Assembly (NCBI GenBank): GCA_014860725.1
Contig: JACZJD010000727.1
Coordinates: 1 to 11,273 of the forward strand
DNA: 11,273 bases
DNA from: Aquamicrobium sp.
GTDB lineage: Bacteria > Pseudomonadota > Alphaproteobacteria > Rhizobiales > Rhizobiaceae
Direction: 5' to 3'
The translations under genes were made by a program, and so were the position numbers. Below, piece by piece: positions 1 through 6,597 of this stretch (positions within the stretch are counted from its first letter, which is position 1; every line of letters starts with the position of its first letter). The notes beneath the pieces were generated by a model. That model worked only from the letters and a program-made list of their open reading frames with translations, ran no database searches and was not told the origin of the DNA.

Positions 1-1022
1 CTCCTGCCGGCGACGGCGGCGACAAGGCCGTAGATCGTGTCCGAGACGCGGGCCATGGCGGCGCCGAACGCCCGTCCGAACCGCGCCCCCGCGCTGCCCA
101 GCCGTCCGCCCGAGGCGTTGGGGTCCGCCGTGCCGGCCAGCGCCGACAGGCCGATCAGGTAGTCGTAGATCCAGAACACCGCCAGCGCGGCGACGAGCAG
201 GAGCAGCGACAGCGCGCCGGCGAACGGCCAGTTCAGATATTCCTGCACCTGATCGATGATGAGCTGGGTGAGCATGGTGTCGAGCCGGCCGCCGAGGAAG
301 GCCGGCACGATGAAGAAGCCGAGCGAGGTGATGAACACCAGCAGCGCCGCGGCGGTGACGCCGGGCAGGGAGAGCGGGAAATAGATGCGCCAGAACACGC
401 TGCCCGGCCTGCCGCCGAGCACCATGCCCGCCTTCGACAAATTGTCGTCGATCGACTGCATGACCGGCAGCATCGTCAGGATGCACAGCGGCACCATCGC
501 ATGCGTCATGCCGATGACGACGGCGGTGGAGCTGTAGAGGATGCCGACCGGTTCGCTGGTGATGCCGAGCCACATCAGGATCTGGCTGAGCAGCCCGTTG
601 CGGTTCAGGATCACCATCCAGCCGAAGGTGCGGATGAGGAAGCTCGCCCAGAACGACAGCATCACCGCGAACATCAGCAGGTTGCGCCGGTTCTCCGGCA
701 TGCGCGCGATGATGTAGGCGAGGGGATAGCTGACCAGCAGCGTGAAGATCGTGGTGTAGATCGCGACCTTGAACGTGGTCGCCAGCACCCGCACATAGAC
801 CGGCGACGAGAACAGGCGCACATAATGGTCGAGGCTCCACTCGCCGCCACGGTAGAAGCTGAGCTCGAGCAGCTTGGCGACGGGCAGGATGCCGAGAACC
901 ACCAGCATCACGAGCACCGGCGTGATCTTGCCCCAGCGCGCCGCGAGGAGGCGCAGCGGGCCGGGCGGCCCCCTGTCCTTGCCCCTGTCTCTGCCCCCGT
1001 CCCTGATCGCGTGCGCGCTCAC
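1..1022 (-). CDS. ABC transporter inner-membrane permease, PotB-type (3' end outside window)
   Basis: This is one of the membrane channel subunits of a binding-protein-dependent importer. I read 340 codons with no stop before the window edge. The start is a GTG at 1022 that overlaps the stop of the ATPase gene by 4 bases (GTGA), so the two are translationally coupled. After a basic, repeat-rich N-terminus come hydrophobic segments at roughly residues 33-53, 84-106, 114-134, 163-187, 222-243 and 267-290. The EAA loop that docks on the ATPase lies at about 198-221 (AGMVLGG...WRIYFPLSLPG), with the conserved G and the PLxxPG ending. PotB-family subunits usually end some 10-20 residues after the last helix near residue 290. 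Here the frame runs at least 50 residues further (hydrophilic, then DTIYGLVAAVAGR), so it has either a long tail or a fused second permease. The substrate is unknown. The family call is firm; the full length is not visible. Confidence 0.9.
   Translation of the reverse strand, partial: MSAHAIRDGGRDRGKDRGPPGPLRLLAARWGKITPVLVMLVVLGILPVAKLLELSFYRGGEWSLDHYVRLFSSPVYVRVLATTFKVAIYTTIFTLLVSYPLAYIIARMPENRRNLLMFAVMLSFWASFLIRTFGWMVILNRNGLLSQILMWLGITSEPVGILYSSTAVVIGMTHAMVPLCILTMLPVMQSIDDNLSKAGMVLGGRPGSVFWRIYFPLSLPGVTAAALLVFITSLGFFIVPAFLGGRLDTMLTQLIIDQVQEYLNWPFAGALSLLLLVAALAVFWIYDYLIGLSALAGTADPNASGGRLGSAGARFGRAFGAAMARVSDTIYGLVAAVAGR
971..1006. repeat. Three imperfect 12-base tandem units inside the permease N-terminus
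   Basis: The plus strand reads ccctgtccttgc, ccctgtctctgc and ccccgtccctga in succession. These are three 12-base units in phase with the codons. On the coding (minus) strand they give the charged tetrapeptide-like series RDGG-RDRG-KDRG near residues 7-18 of the permease, ahead of the first membrane helix. This is probably a slippage-generated, cytoplasmic low-complexity stretch. No regulatory meaning is evident. Confidence 0.7.
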
Positions 1023-2161
1023 GATGCGTCTTTCCTGTCGTCGGCGAGGACGACCGCGCTTTCGGGCGGCCAGACCGCCATCAGCTGCTGGCCGGCGGCG
1101 CGCTCGCTTCCCGGCCCCGCCGTCAGCTCCAGCGCCACCAGGTCGAGCCCGGCCGGCCCGGTCACGAAATGGCGGGTGAAGCCGCCGACGAAGATCGACT
1201 GCCGCACGGTGACGGGCAGCGCGTTCCAGCCTTCCGGCACCTCGCTCGCGAGCGACAGGCGCTCGGGGCGCACCATCATGCGGGCGCGCGATCCCGCCGG
1301 CAGGGCGTCGCCGACGCCGCGCAGCACGGCGCCCCTGGCGACCTCGGCCTCGATCCCGACATGTTCGCCCGCGGCCTTGCGCACGACGCCGTCGATGAAG
1401 TTGGAATCGCCGAGGAAGTCGGCCGCAAACACCGTCTTCGGCCTGAAATAGAGCGCCGACGGCGTGTCGAGCTGCTCGATGCGGCCGTTGTTCATCAGGC
1501 AGATGCGGTCCGACATGGTCAGCGCCTCGCCCTGATCGTGGGTGACGTAGAGGATCGTGGTCCGGTGCGACAGGTGGATGTTCTTGATCTCGAGCTGGAG
1601 CTGGTCGCGCAGCTTCTTGTCGAGCGCGCCCAAAGGCTCGTCCATCAGGATGATGTGCGGCTTGAACACGAAGGCGCGCGCCAGCGCGATGCGCTGCTGC
1701 TGGCCGCCGGAAAGGCCGCGCGGCAGACGCTGCGCGGTATGCTCGAGCTGGACCATGTCGAGCACGTCGGCCACCTCGCGGCGGATGACGTCCTCGGGAA
1801 TCTTGCGCATGCGCAGCGGGAAGGCGATGTTCTCGAACACCGTCATGTGCGGGAACAGCGCATAGTTCTGGAACACCATGCCGATGCCGCGCTCCCATGG
1901 CGGCGCGTTGGTGGTGCGCTGCCCGTCGATCCACAGGTCGCCGGAATCGGAGCCGAGCAGCCCCGCCACCATCATCAGCAGCGTGGTCTTGCCCGAGCCC
2001 GACGGGCCGAGCAGCGTCATGAATTCGCCGGTGCGCAGGTCGAGGTCGGTCGGATGGAGCGCGACGGTGGCGCCGTAGTGCTTGCTCAGGCCCTTGACCG
2101 CGAGCTTCACGTCGGTGCTGCCGTCATCGCCCGCTGCCGGGATCGCGATCGCCTGCGTCAT
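1019..2161 (-). CDS. ABC transporter ATP-binding protein, PotA/spermidine-putrescine type
   Basis: This is the cytoplasmic ATPase that powers the importer whose permease follows. The chosen start is the ATG at 2161, giving 380 aa. It lies one base after the aldolase stop (TGA-C-ATG) and has a GGGAGG-like ribosome site about 12 bases upstream. A reading frame open further upstream would run inside the aldolase gene. All nucleotide-site motifs are intact: Walker A GPSGSGKTT at 52-60, Q-loop Q98 in VFQNYALFPH, signature LSGGQQQR at 150-157, Walker B ILMDEP at 171-176 (D174, E175) and switch H208 in VTHDQ. A C-terminal TOBE-like domain occupies about 290-375, including the VRPE motif. The length matches PotA/FbpC/UgpC-type ATPases. 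Family membership suggests import of a small organic solute. The Pot label does not fix polyamines as the substrate. Confidence 0.95.
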   Translation of the reverse strand: MTQAIAIPAAGDDGSTDVKLAVKGLSKHYGATVALHPTDLDLRTGEFMTLLGPSGSGKTTLLMMVAGLLGSDSGDLWIDGQRTTNAPPWERGIGMVFQNYALFPHMTVFENIAFPLRMRKIPEDVIRREVADVLDMVQLEHTAQRLPRGLSGGQQQRIALARAFVFKPHIILMDEPLGALDKKLRDQLQLEIKNIHLSHRTTILYVTHDQGEALTMSDRICLMNNGRIEQLDTPSALYFRPKTVFAADFLGDSNFIDGVVRKAAGEHVGIEAEVARGAVLRGVGDALPAGSRARMMVRPERLSLASEVPEGWNALPVTVRQSIFVGGFTRHFVTGPAGLDLVALELTAGPGSERAAGQQLMAVWPPESAVVLADDRKDAS

Positions 2162-2162
2162 G

Positions 2163-3017
2163 TCAGCCTGCGCCTCCCTGCGCCAGCGCGACGCCGCCCT
2201 CCGCGCCATCGGCGATGGCCGCGAGGTCGGAACTGATCCTGGTGATCATCATCGGCAGGTCGGAGCCGATGGCGATGATGCGGAAGCCCTGGCCGGTGCG
2301 CGCCTTCACCTCGGCAGGCCCGTGGGCGTAGATGCCGGCCGTGACGCCGTGGGCCTTGGCCCGCGCCAGAACATGGGCGATGGCTTCGGCCGTCGCGGGC
2401 GTGTCCCATTCGCCGACATGGCCGAGGCTCGCCGACAGGTCGCCGGGACCGACGAAGAGGAAGTCGAGCCCCGGTATCGACAGGATGTCGTCGATGGCCG
2501 CGACCGCGTCCGCATGCTCGATCATCGGCATCAGCATGAGCTCGTCGTTGGCCGTGGCGACATAGTCGTCGAGGCCCAACCCCCATTTCTGGGCACGCTC
2601 GCCGCCGAGGCCGCGGCTGCCCTCCGGCGGGTAGAGCATGTGGTTGAGCGCGCGGCGCACGTCGTCGGCCGAACGCACCATCGGCAGCACGATGCCGTCG
2701 GCGCCGAGGTCGAGGCAGCGGGCGATGGTGTCGGGCGCGATGGAGGAGACGCGGACGAACACGGCGAGGCCCGTTCCCTTGGCCGCGCGCAGATGGTTGG
2801 AGACGTCGGCATAGGTCGTCGCCCCGTGCTCCATGTCGATGCAGACCCAGTCGAGGCCGAGCTCGGCGGCGATCTCGGTGACGGCGGGCGTCGGCAGCGT
2901 GATCCACAGCCCCAGCGTGCGCTCGCCGCGACGCAGCTTCTCGCGCAGCGGGTTGCGGTATGCCTGCCGGATGCGGCGGCGCGCCTGGATCGAATAGATG
3001 GTCGTCGGTTCGGTCAC
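2163..3017 (-). CDS. HpcH/HpaI-family aldolase (4-hydroxy-2-oxo-acid aldolase type)
   Basis: Family members are metal-dependent class II aldolases that split 4-hydroxy-2-oxo acids into pyruvate (or another 2-oxo acid) plus an aldehyde. The 284-aa product starts at a GTG (3017) with AGGG 8 bases upstream. It carries the TIM-barrel landmarks: IDMEHG at 60-65 (H64, the catalytic histidine position of HpaI), VRV at 88-90 (R89), GADGIVLPMV at 105-114, YPPEGSRG at 129-136, MIE with the probable metal ligand E167, and FVGPGDLS with the probable metal ligand D193. It has about 20 more basic N-terminal residues than a typical ~260-aa HpaI protein. It sits between the D-2-hydroxyacid dehydrogenase (23-base gap) and the importer ATPase (1-base gap), implying a catabolic role for an imported acid. 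The related 2-dehydro-3-deoxyglucarate aldolases and citramalyl-CoA lyase-like proteins share the fold, so the exact substrate is open. Confidence 0.9.
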   Translation of the reverse strand: MTEPTTIYSIQARRRIRQAYRNPLREKLRRGERTLGLWITLPTPAVTEIAAELGLDWVCIDMEHGATTYADVSNHLRAAKGTGLAVFVRVSSIAPDTIARCLDLGADGIVLPMVRSADDVRRALNHMLYPPEGSRGLGGERAQKWGLGLDDYVATANDELMLMPMIEHADAVAAIDDILSIPGLDFLFVGPGDLSASLGHVGEWDTPATAEAIAHVLARAKAHGVTAGIYAHGPAEVKARTGQGFRIIAIGSDLPMMITRISSDLAAIADGAEGGVALAQGGAG

Positions 3018-3040
3018 GGTTCAGCCCTGGTGTCGATGGT

Positions 3041-4069
3041 TCAGACGGCCGCCGCGAGCAGGCGGCCGAGGCGGTAGTTGGGGCGGGAGAGCACGTCGGC
3101 ATTGACCACGCCCTCGGGCGGCAGGCCGTCGAGCGCGTCCATGATCGCCGTCGCGATGGTCATCGAGCAGCGGCTGCGCGCCTCGACGGTGTCGCCGGCG
3201 AAATGCGGCGTCATGACCACGCCGGGATGGCGGGTCACCGGGTCGCCGGCCGGAACCGGCTCGGGATCGAAGACGTCGAGCCCCGCCCCGGCGAGATGGC
3301 CCGAATCCAGCGCCGCGAGCAGCGCGGTCTGGTCCATGACGCCGCCGCGCGCGTCGTTGATGAAGACCGCGCCCGGCTTCATCAGCGCGAAGGCGCGGGC
3401 GTCCATCATCTTCCGCGTGGTCGGGTTGAGCGGCGTGTGGATGGTGACGAAATCGGCCTCCTCCAGCCCTTCCTCGAACGTCACCTGCTCGACGCCCTTC
3501 GCCGCCAGCTCCTCGGCATTGTAGGCCGGGTCGATGCCCAGCACGCGCATGTTGAACGCCGCCCTGCACTTGCGCGCCATCTCGCCGCCGATGCGGCCGA
3601 CGCCGATGACGAACAGCGTCTTTCCTTCGAGCTCCTGCGGCAGATGGGTGTTGCGGTAGGCGACGAAGGCGCCGTCCTGGACCGCGCGGTGGCCGGGCAT
3701 CACCTTCTTGGCGACGGCCATCAGCAGGGCGAGCGCGTGCTCGGACGTCGATTTGTAGTTCACCCACGGCGTGTTGAGGACGAGGACGCCGGTCTCGGTC
3801 GCGGCGTCGAGGTCGATGGCGTCGGTGCCGACGCCGTGCATGCCGACGAGGCAGAGGCTGGGGCACGCCTCGAAGATCGCGCGGGTGGCGGATTCGACGC
3901 GGATGATGACCGCCTGCGCCCCCGTCCGGTTGATGGCGTCGATGACGGTGCGCTCGTCGCCGTCCGGCGCGAGCGTCACCTCGGCGCGGCCCTCCAGGAT
4001 CTCGACGCCCACGGGCCGGATGGTCGGATGGATGAGGACAACTTTCTTGGTCACGGGCTCGCCAGTCAT
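3041..4069 (-). CDS. NAD(P)-dependent D-isomer-specific 2-hydroxyacid dehydrogenase
   Basis: This is a cytoplasmic oxidoreductase interconverting a D-2-hydroxy acid and its 2-oxo acid. The 342-aa product has the split substrate domain (about 1-108 and 300-342) around a Rossmann domain. Dinucleotide-binding GVGRIG is at 156-161, with D180 in GIDP where an acidic residue usually favours NAD over NADP. The catalytic triad is present: R241 (NDARGG), E270 (DVFDPEP) and H289 (TPHFAG). STSEHALALLM at 107-117 matches the family helix. The ATG at 4069 lies 7 bases after the FAD-enzyme stop and lacks a clear ribosome site. A GTG at 4054 preceded by GGCGAG is an alternative start. Relatives include phosphoglycerate, hydroxypyruvate/glyoxylate and D-lactate dehydrogenases. 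No feature lets me choose among them, although operon partners argue against serine biosynthesis. Confidence 0.93.
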   Translation of the reverse strand: MTGEPVTKKVVLIHPTIRPVGVEILEGRAEVTLAPDGDERTVIDAINRTGAQAVIIRVESATRAIFEACPSLCLVGMHGVGTDAIDLDAATETGVLVLNTPWVNYKSTSEHALALLMAVAKKVMPGHRAVQDGAFVAYRNTHLPQELEGKTLFVIGVGRIGGEMARKCRAAFNMRVLGIDPAYNAEELAAKGVEQVTFEEGLEEADFVTIHTPLNPTTRKMMDARAFALMKPGAVFINDARGGVMDQTALLAALDSGHLAGAGLDVFDPEPVPAGDPVTRHPGVVMTPHFAGDTVEARSRCSMTIATAIMDALDGLPPEGVVNADVLSRPNYRLGRLLAAAV

Positions 4070-4076
4070 CGGATGC

Positions 4077-5504
4077 TCACAGGAGGACGCCGGGGTTCAT
4101 CAGCCCCTTGGGGTCGAAAAGGGACTTGATGCCCTGCATCAGCGCGAAGTCGGCCGGGTCGAGATAGGCGCGCAGCCGCGCGCGGTTCGAGCGCCCGATG
4201 CCGTGCTCGGCGCTGATCGAGCCGTCGAGCGACAGCGCCACCTCGTCGATGGTCGCGTTCACGGCCGCGGCAAGGGCGTCGACGTCCGCCGTCGCGGATG
4301 CGGCCTCGCGGGGAAGGACCACCACGGCATGGATGTTGCCGTCGCCGACATGGCCGACGAAGACCGGCTTCGCGGCCGGGAAGCGCTCGGCGACGAGCCG
4401 CTCGACGCCGCGGACGAAATCCGGCACCCGCGACACCGGCACCGAGGTGTCGTGCGAGAAGGTGAGCCCTGCATTGACGTTGGCCTCGGTGACGGAGTGG
4501 CGGATTTCCCAGATCAGCTCGGCCTGCGCCTTGCTGGCGGCAAGCACGGCCTCGCGGACGATGCCGCGCTCCATCGCGCCGTGCACGATGGCGGCGAGCT
4601 CGTCCTCGAGCGGGGCCTGCGGATCGGCGTCGGTCAGCTCGACGATGGCGACCCAGGGATGGCGGGCGGCCAGCGGGTCGTGCAGCCGCTTCGGCAGGGC
4701 CATGACGAGATCGTACTCGCCGGCGCAGATGACCTCGAAATTGGTCAGGCGGCTGCCGGCGCGCGCCTGCACGTGATGCAGGAGCCGCAGCGCCGCGTCG
4801 ATGTCGTCGAGGCCGACCATGGCCACGGCGTCGGAAGCCGGCTTCGCGAACAGCTTGAGCACCGCCCCGGTGACGATGCCGAGCGTGCCTTCCGAGCCGA
4901 TGAACAGGTGCTTGAGCGCATAGCCGGTGTTGTCCTTGCGCAGCGCCTTCATCGCATCGACGACGCGCCCGTCCGGCAGGACGGCCTCGATGCCGAGCAC
5001 CAGGTCGCGCATCGGGCCGTAGCGCAGCACGGCGGTGCCGCCGGCATTGGTGGCGATGTTGCCGCCGATCTGGCAGCTGCCCTCGCTGCCGAGCGACATC
5101 GGAAACAGCCGGCCGGCGGCCGCAGCCTCGGCCTGGACCGCCGCCAGCGTGCAGCCGGCGTCGACGGCGATGGTGTTGTCGAGGGGGTCGATGCCGCGCA
5201 CTCGGTTCATCCGGCCGAGCGCCAGCACGACGGAATTGCGGTCGGCGCGCGGCGTGGCCCCGCCGCACATGCCGGTGTTGCCGCCCTGCGGCACCACGGC
5301 GACGCCGACCTCGTGGCAGAGCGCCAGAACCTGCGACACCTCCGCGGTGGTCGCGGGGCGCACGACGCAGAGGGCGCCGCCCCTGTATCGCCGCCGCGCG
5401 TCCACGAGATAGGGCGCGAGGTCGCCTTCGTCCGTGAGAACGTTGGCCGCTCCGACCACTGACCTGAAAGACTGAAGGAATCCGTCGATCCGTTGCGGGT
5501 CCAT
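4077..5504 (-). CDS. FAD-linked 2-hydroxyacid dehydrogenase (GlcD / D-2-hydroxyglutarate dehydrogenase type)
   Basis: This is a VAO-superfamily flavoprotein expected to oxidise a D-2-hydroxy acid (glycolate, D-lactate, D-2-hydroxyglutarate or similar) and pass electrons to a quinone, cytochrome or flavoprotein carrier. I start at the ATG at 5504 (475 aa) because AAGG lies about 9 bases upstream. In-frame ATG 5519 and TTG 5522 have no ribosome site. FAD-binding segments are PQGGNTGMCGG (72-82), GSEGSCQIGGNIATNAGG (139-156) and GSEGTLGIV (203-211). The C-terminal FAD-oxidase domain has GHVGDGNIH (H385, H392) and AEHGIG (E433, H434), the metal-linked active-site positions of D-2-hydroxyglutarate dehydrogenases. 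No signal peptide or iron-sulfur cluster motif is visible. It is the first gene of the leftward operon, next to the operator-like repeats. The family is firm; the substrate is unknown. Confidence 0.94.
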   Translation of the reverse strand: MDPQRIDGFLQSFRSVVGAANVLTDEGDLAPYLVDARRRYRGGALCVVRPATTAEVSQVLALCHEVGVAVVPQGGNTGMCGGATPRADRNSVVLALGRMNRVRGIDPLDNTIAVDAGCTLAAVQAEAAAAGRLFPMSLGSEGSCQIGGNIATNAGGTAVLRYGPMRDLVLGIEAVLPDGRVVDAMKALRKDNTGYALKHLFIGSEGTLGIVTGAVLKLFAKPASDAVAMVGLDDIDAALRLLHHVQARAGSRLTNFEVICAGEYDLVMALPKRLHDPLAARHPWVAIVELTDADPQAPLEDELAAIVHGAMERGIVREAVLAASKAQAELIWEIRHSVTEANVNAGLTFSHDTSVPVSRVPDFVRGVERLVAERFPAAKPVFVGHVGDGNIHAVVVLPREAASATADVDALAAAVNATIDEVALSLDGSISAEHGIGRSNRARLRAYLDPADFALMQGIKSLFDPKGLMNPGVLL

Positions 5505-5524
5505 TCGTCGGCCTTGCATCAAAG

Positions 5525-5577
5525 TAGCGATAATCGCTATTGCATAGCGTTAATTACCGTAGTAATTCATTTAACGC
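5525..5577. promoter_or_regulatory. Operator-like cluster of inverted repeats in the divergent intergenic region
   Basis: The stretch 5521-5580 is about 37% GC in an otherwise very GC-rich window and contains interlocking inverted repeats. TAGCGAT-A-ATCGCTA (5525-5539) is a 15-base palindrome. CGCTAT-TGC-ATAGCG (5535-5549) shares its right arm. AATTAC-CGTA-GTAATT (5552-5567) is separate, and GCGTTAA (5547-5553) pairs with TTAACGC (5571-5577). It lies 21-74 bases upstream of the FAD-enzyme start and about 200 bases upstream of the IclR start, so it should hold the leftward promoter. IclR proteins commonly bind palindromes between themselves and a divergent target operon. Binding here by the neighbouring regulator is my inference. 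I could not assign convincing -35/-10 boxes. Confidence 0.6.
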
Positions 5578-5774
5578 GCTTGATGTCAACCATTCTCGCC
5601 GCGCTTTGACTGTTCCGGTCCGTCATGGAATATCGGTGCCGTTCGCCGGGATCGTCGCGGTCGGGGCATGCCGTGCCGGCAGCACGAGAATCGGGGCCGC
5701 ATCGCCGCCGCGGGCGATCCTGCCCGGAAGAATGCGTGCCGGCCGTGAAGGAAGAGCCGGCAAGGGGCCATTGC
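5578..5774 (+). promoter_or_regulatory. Leader of the IclR-family gene with weak promoter candidate and hairpins
   Basis: These 197 bases precede the chosen regulator start. A weak sigma70-like pair is TTGACT at 5606-5611 and GAATAT at 5628-5633 (16-base spacing). Two small hairpins are possible: CGTGC/GCACG (5672-5676 with 5682-5686) and TGCCGGC/GCCGGCA (5737-5743 with 5756-5762). The second abuts the AAGGGG ribosome site at 5762-5767. The regulator frame is open back to an ATG at 5625, but the extra 50 residues are Arg/Pro/Ser-rich and unlike IclR N-termini, so I treat this stretch as non-coding. Confidence 0.3.
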
Positions 5775-6566
5775 ATGAAAGACCCGGAAGAGAAGCCGAA
5801 GCTGTTCAGCTCCTCGCTGCAGCGCGGGCTGCGGATTCTCGACGCCTTCGAATACGGCCACCAGACGCTCGGCCTCGCCGAGCTCGTCAGCATGACCGGG
5901 ATCGAGAAGACGGCGATCCAGCGCTTCACGCGCACGCTCGTGGCGGCGGGCCTGCTCGTCAAGGACCCGGCGAGCCGCCGCTACTCGCCGGGGCCGGGCC
6001 TGCTGCGCATGGGGGCGATCTATCTTCGCGGCAACCAGCTCATCGAGCGCGCGACGCCGCACATCCTCGCCTGCAACCGCCAGCTCGGCCTCACCGTCAA
6101 CATGGGCGTGCTCGACCAGGGCCGGCTCACCGTCGTGGTGCGCGCGGCCGGGCACGAGGTGGTGGCGCCGAACGTCACGCTGGGGTCGAGCTTCCCCTGG
6201 CACATCTCCGCCATCGGGCAGGCGATCGTCGCCCATCTCCCCGGGGACGAGGCGGAGGAACTGATCCGCGACGTCCGCTACGTCGCCTATGCCAGCGGCT
6301 CGATCATGTCCCGCGAGGAGCTCGTCGCCCGGCTGGAGACGATCCGCCGCGACGGCGTCGCGACCACCTATCACGAGATCTTCGAAGGCGACATCTCGGT
6401 CGCCGCGCCCGTCTTCGACGCGTCGCGCCGCGCGGTGGCGGCGGTCAACATCAACGTCGTCCGCCCCGGCAGCCGGCTCGAGCCGGAGGAGCAGCATTCG
6501 CTCGCCCAGACCGTGTCGAACGTCGCCAGCACGATCTCGGTCCGCGGCCCCTGGCGGGAGAAGTGA
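5775..6566 (+). CDS. IclR-family transcriptional regulator
   Basis: This is a DNA-binding regulator, usually a dimer or tetramer that senses a small acid and controls a neighbouring catabolic operon. The ATG at 5775 has AAGGGG 7 bases upstream and gives 263 aa, a standard IclR length. Residues 11-75 form the winged helix-turn-helix: SSLQRGLRILDAF, then LGLAELVSMTGIEKTAIQRFTRTLVAAGLL as the helix-turn-helix (split here as LGLAELVSMTG at 32-42 and IEKTAIQRFTRTL at 43-55), then the wing with RRYSPGPGLLRMG. Residues about 85-255 are the effector domain, with PWHISAIGQAIVAHL at 141-155 corresponding to the usual PLHATALGKAILA segment, and EGDISVAAPVFD at 204-215. It is the only plus-strand gene, divergent from the FAD-enzyme operon and convergent with the right-hand transporter operon. 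It probably controls the left operon, and possibly both. Ligand and sign of control are unknown. Confidence 0.93.
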   Translation: MKDPEEKPKLFSSSLQRGLRILDAFEYGHQTLGLAELVSMTGIEKTAIQRFTRTLVAAGLLVKDPASRRYSPGPGLLRMGAIYLRGNQLIERATPHILACNRQLGLTVNMGVLDQGRLTVVVRAAGHEVVAPNVTLGSSFPWHISAIGQAIVAHLPGDEAEELIRDVRYVAYASGSIMSREELVARLETIRRDGVATTYHEIFEGDISVAAPVFDASRRAVAAVNINVVRPGSRLEPEEQHSLAQTVSNVASTISVRGPWREK

Positions 6567-6567
6567 G

Positions 6568-6589
6568 GCCGGCCCCTCCGCAGGCCGGC
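6568..6589. terminator. GC-rich hairpin between convergent genes, possible bidirectional terminator
   Basis: GCCGGCC (6568-6574) pairs with GGCCGGC (6583-6589) around an 8-base loop, and can be extended by one G-U pair. It occupies the 31-base gap between the IclR stop and the stop of the convergent permease gene, which is where a shared terminator would sit. Neither strand has a following T-run, so intrinsic termination is uncertain. Confidence 0.45.
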
Positions 6590-6597
6590 TGGCCGTC

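Noticed and set aside
501..2236. Plus-strand open frames (501-1451 and 1169-2236) opposite the left permease and ATPase
   Set aside because: Composition is biased by GC-rich codon positions on the other strand, and there is no start signal or domain.
2171..3866. Alternative minus-strand frames (2158-3102, 3021-3866) overlapping the aldolase and dehydrogenase
   Set aside because: They are out-of-frame readings of the same strand, rich in Arg, Pro and His, with no motifs.
2082..4129. Long plus-strand open frames (2082-3077 and 2960-4129) opposite the aldolase and D-2-hydroxyacid dehydrogenase
   Set aside because: They have the same Arg/His/Asp/Gly-rich composition, no motifs and no ribosome site. 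The minus-strand genes explain the sequence fully.
3771..5462. 563-codon plus-strand open frame antisense to the FAD enzyme and dehydrogenase genes
   Set aside because: Its product is a low-complexity run of Arg, His, Asp, Ala and Gly with no recognisable domain. It lies opposite two genes with complete catalytic motifs; such frames are common in GC-rich DNA.
5625..5774. 50-residue N-terminal extension of the IclR regulator from the ATG at 5625
   Set aside because: The ATG at 5775 has a strong AAGGGG site and yields a normal-length IclR protein. The extension is Arg/Pro/Ser-rich and lacks IclR features.
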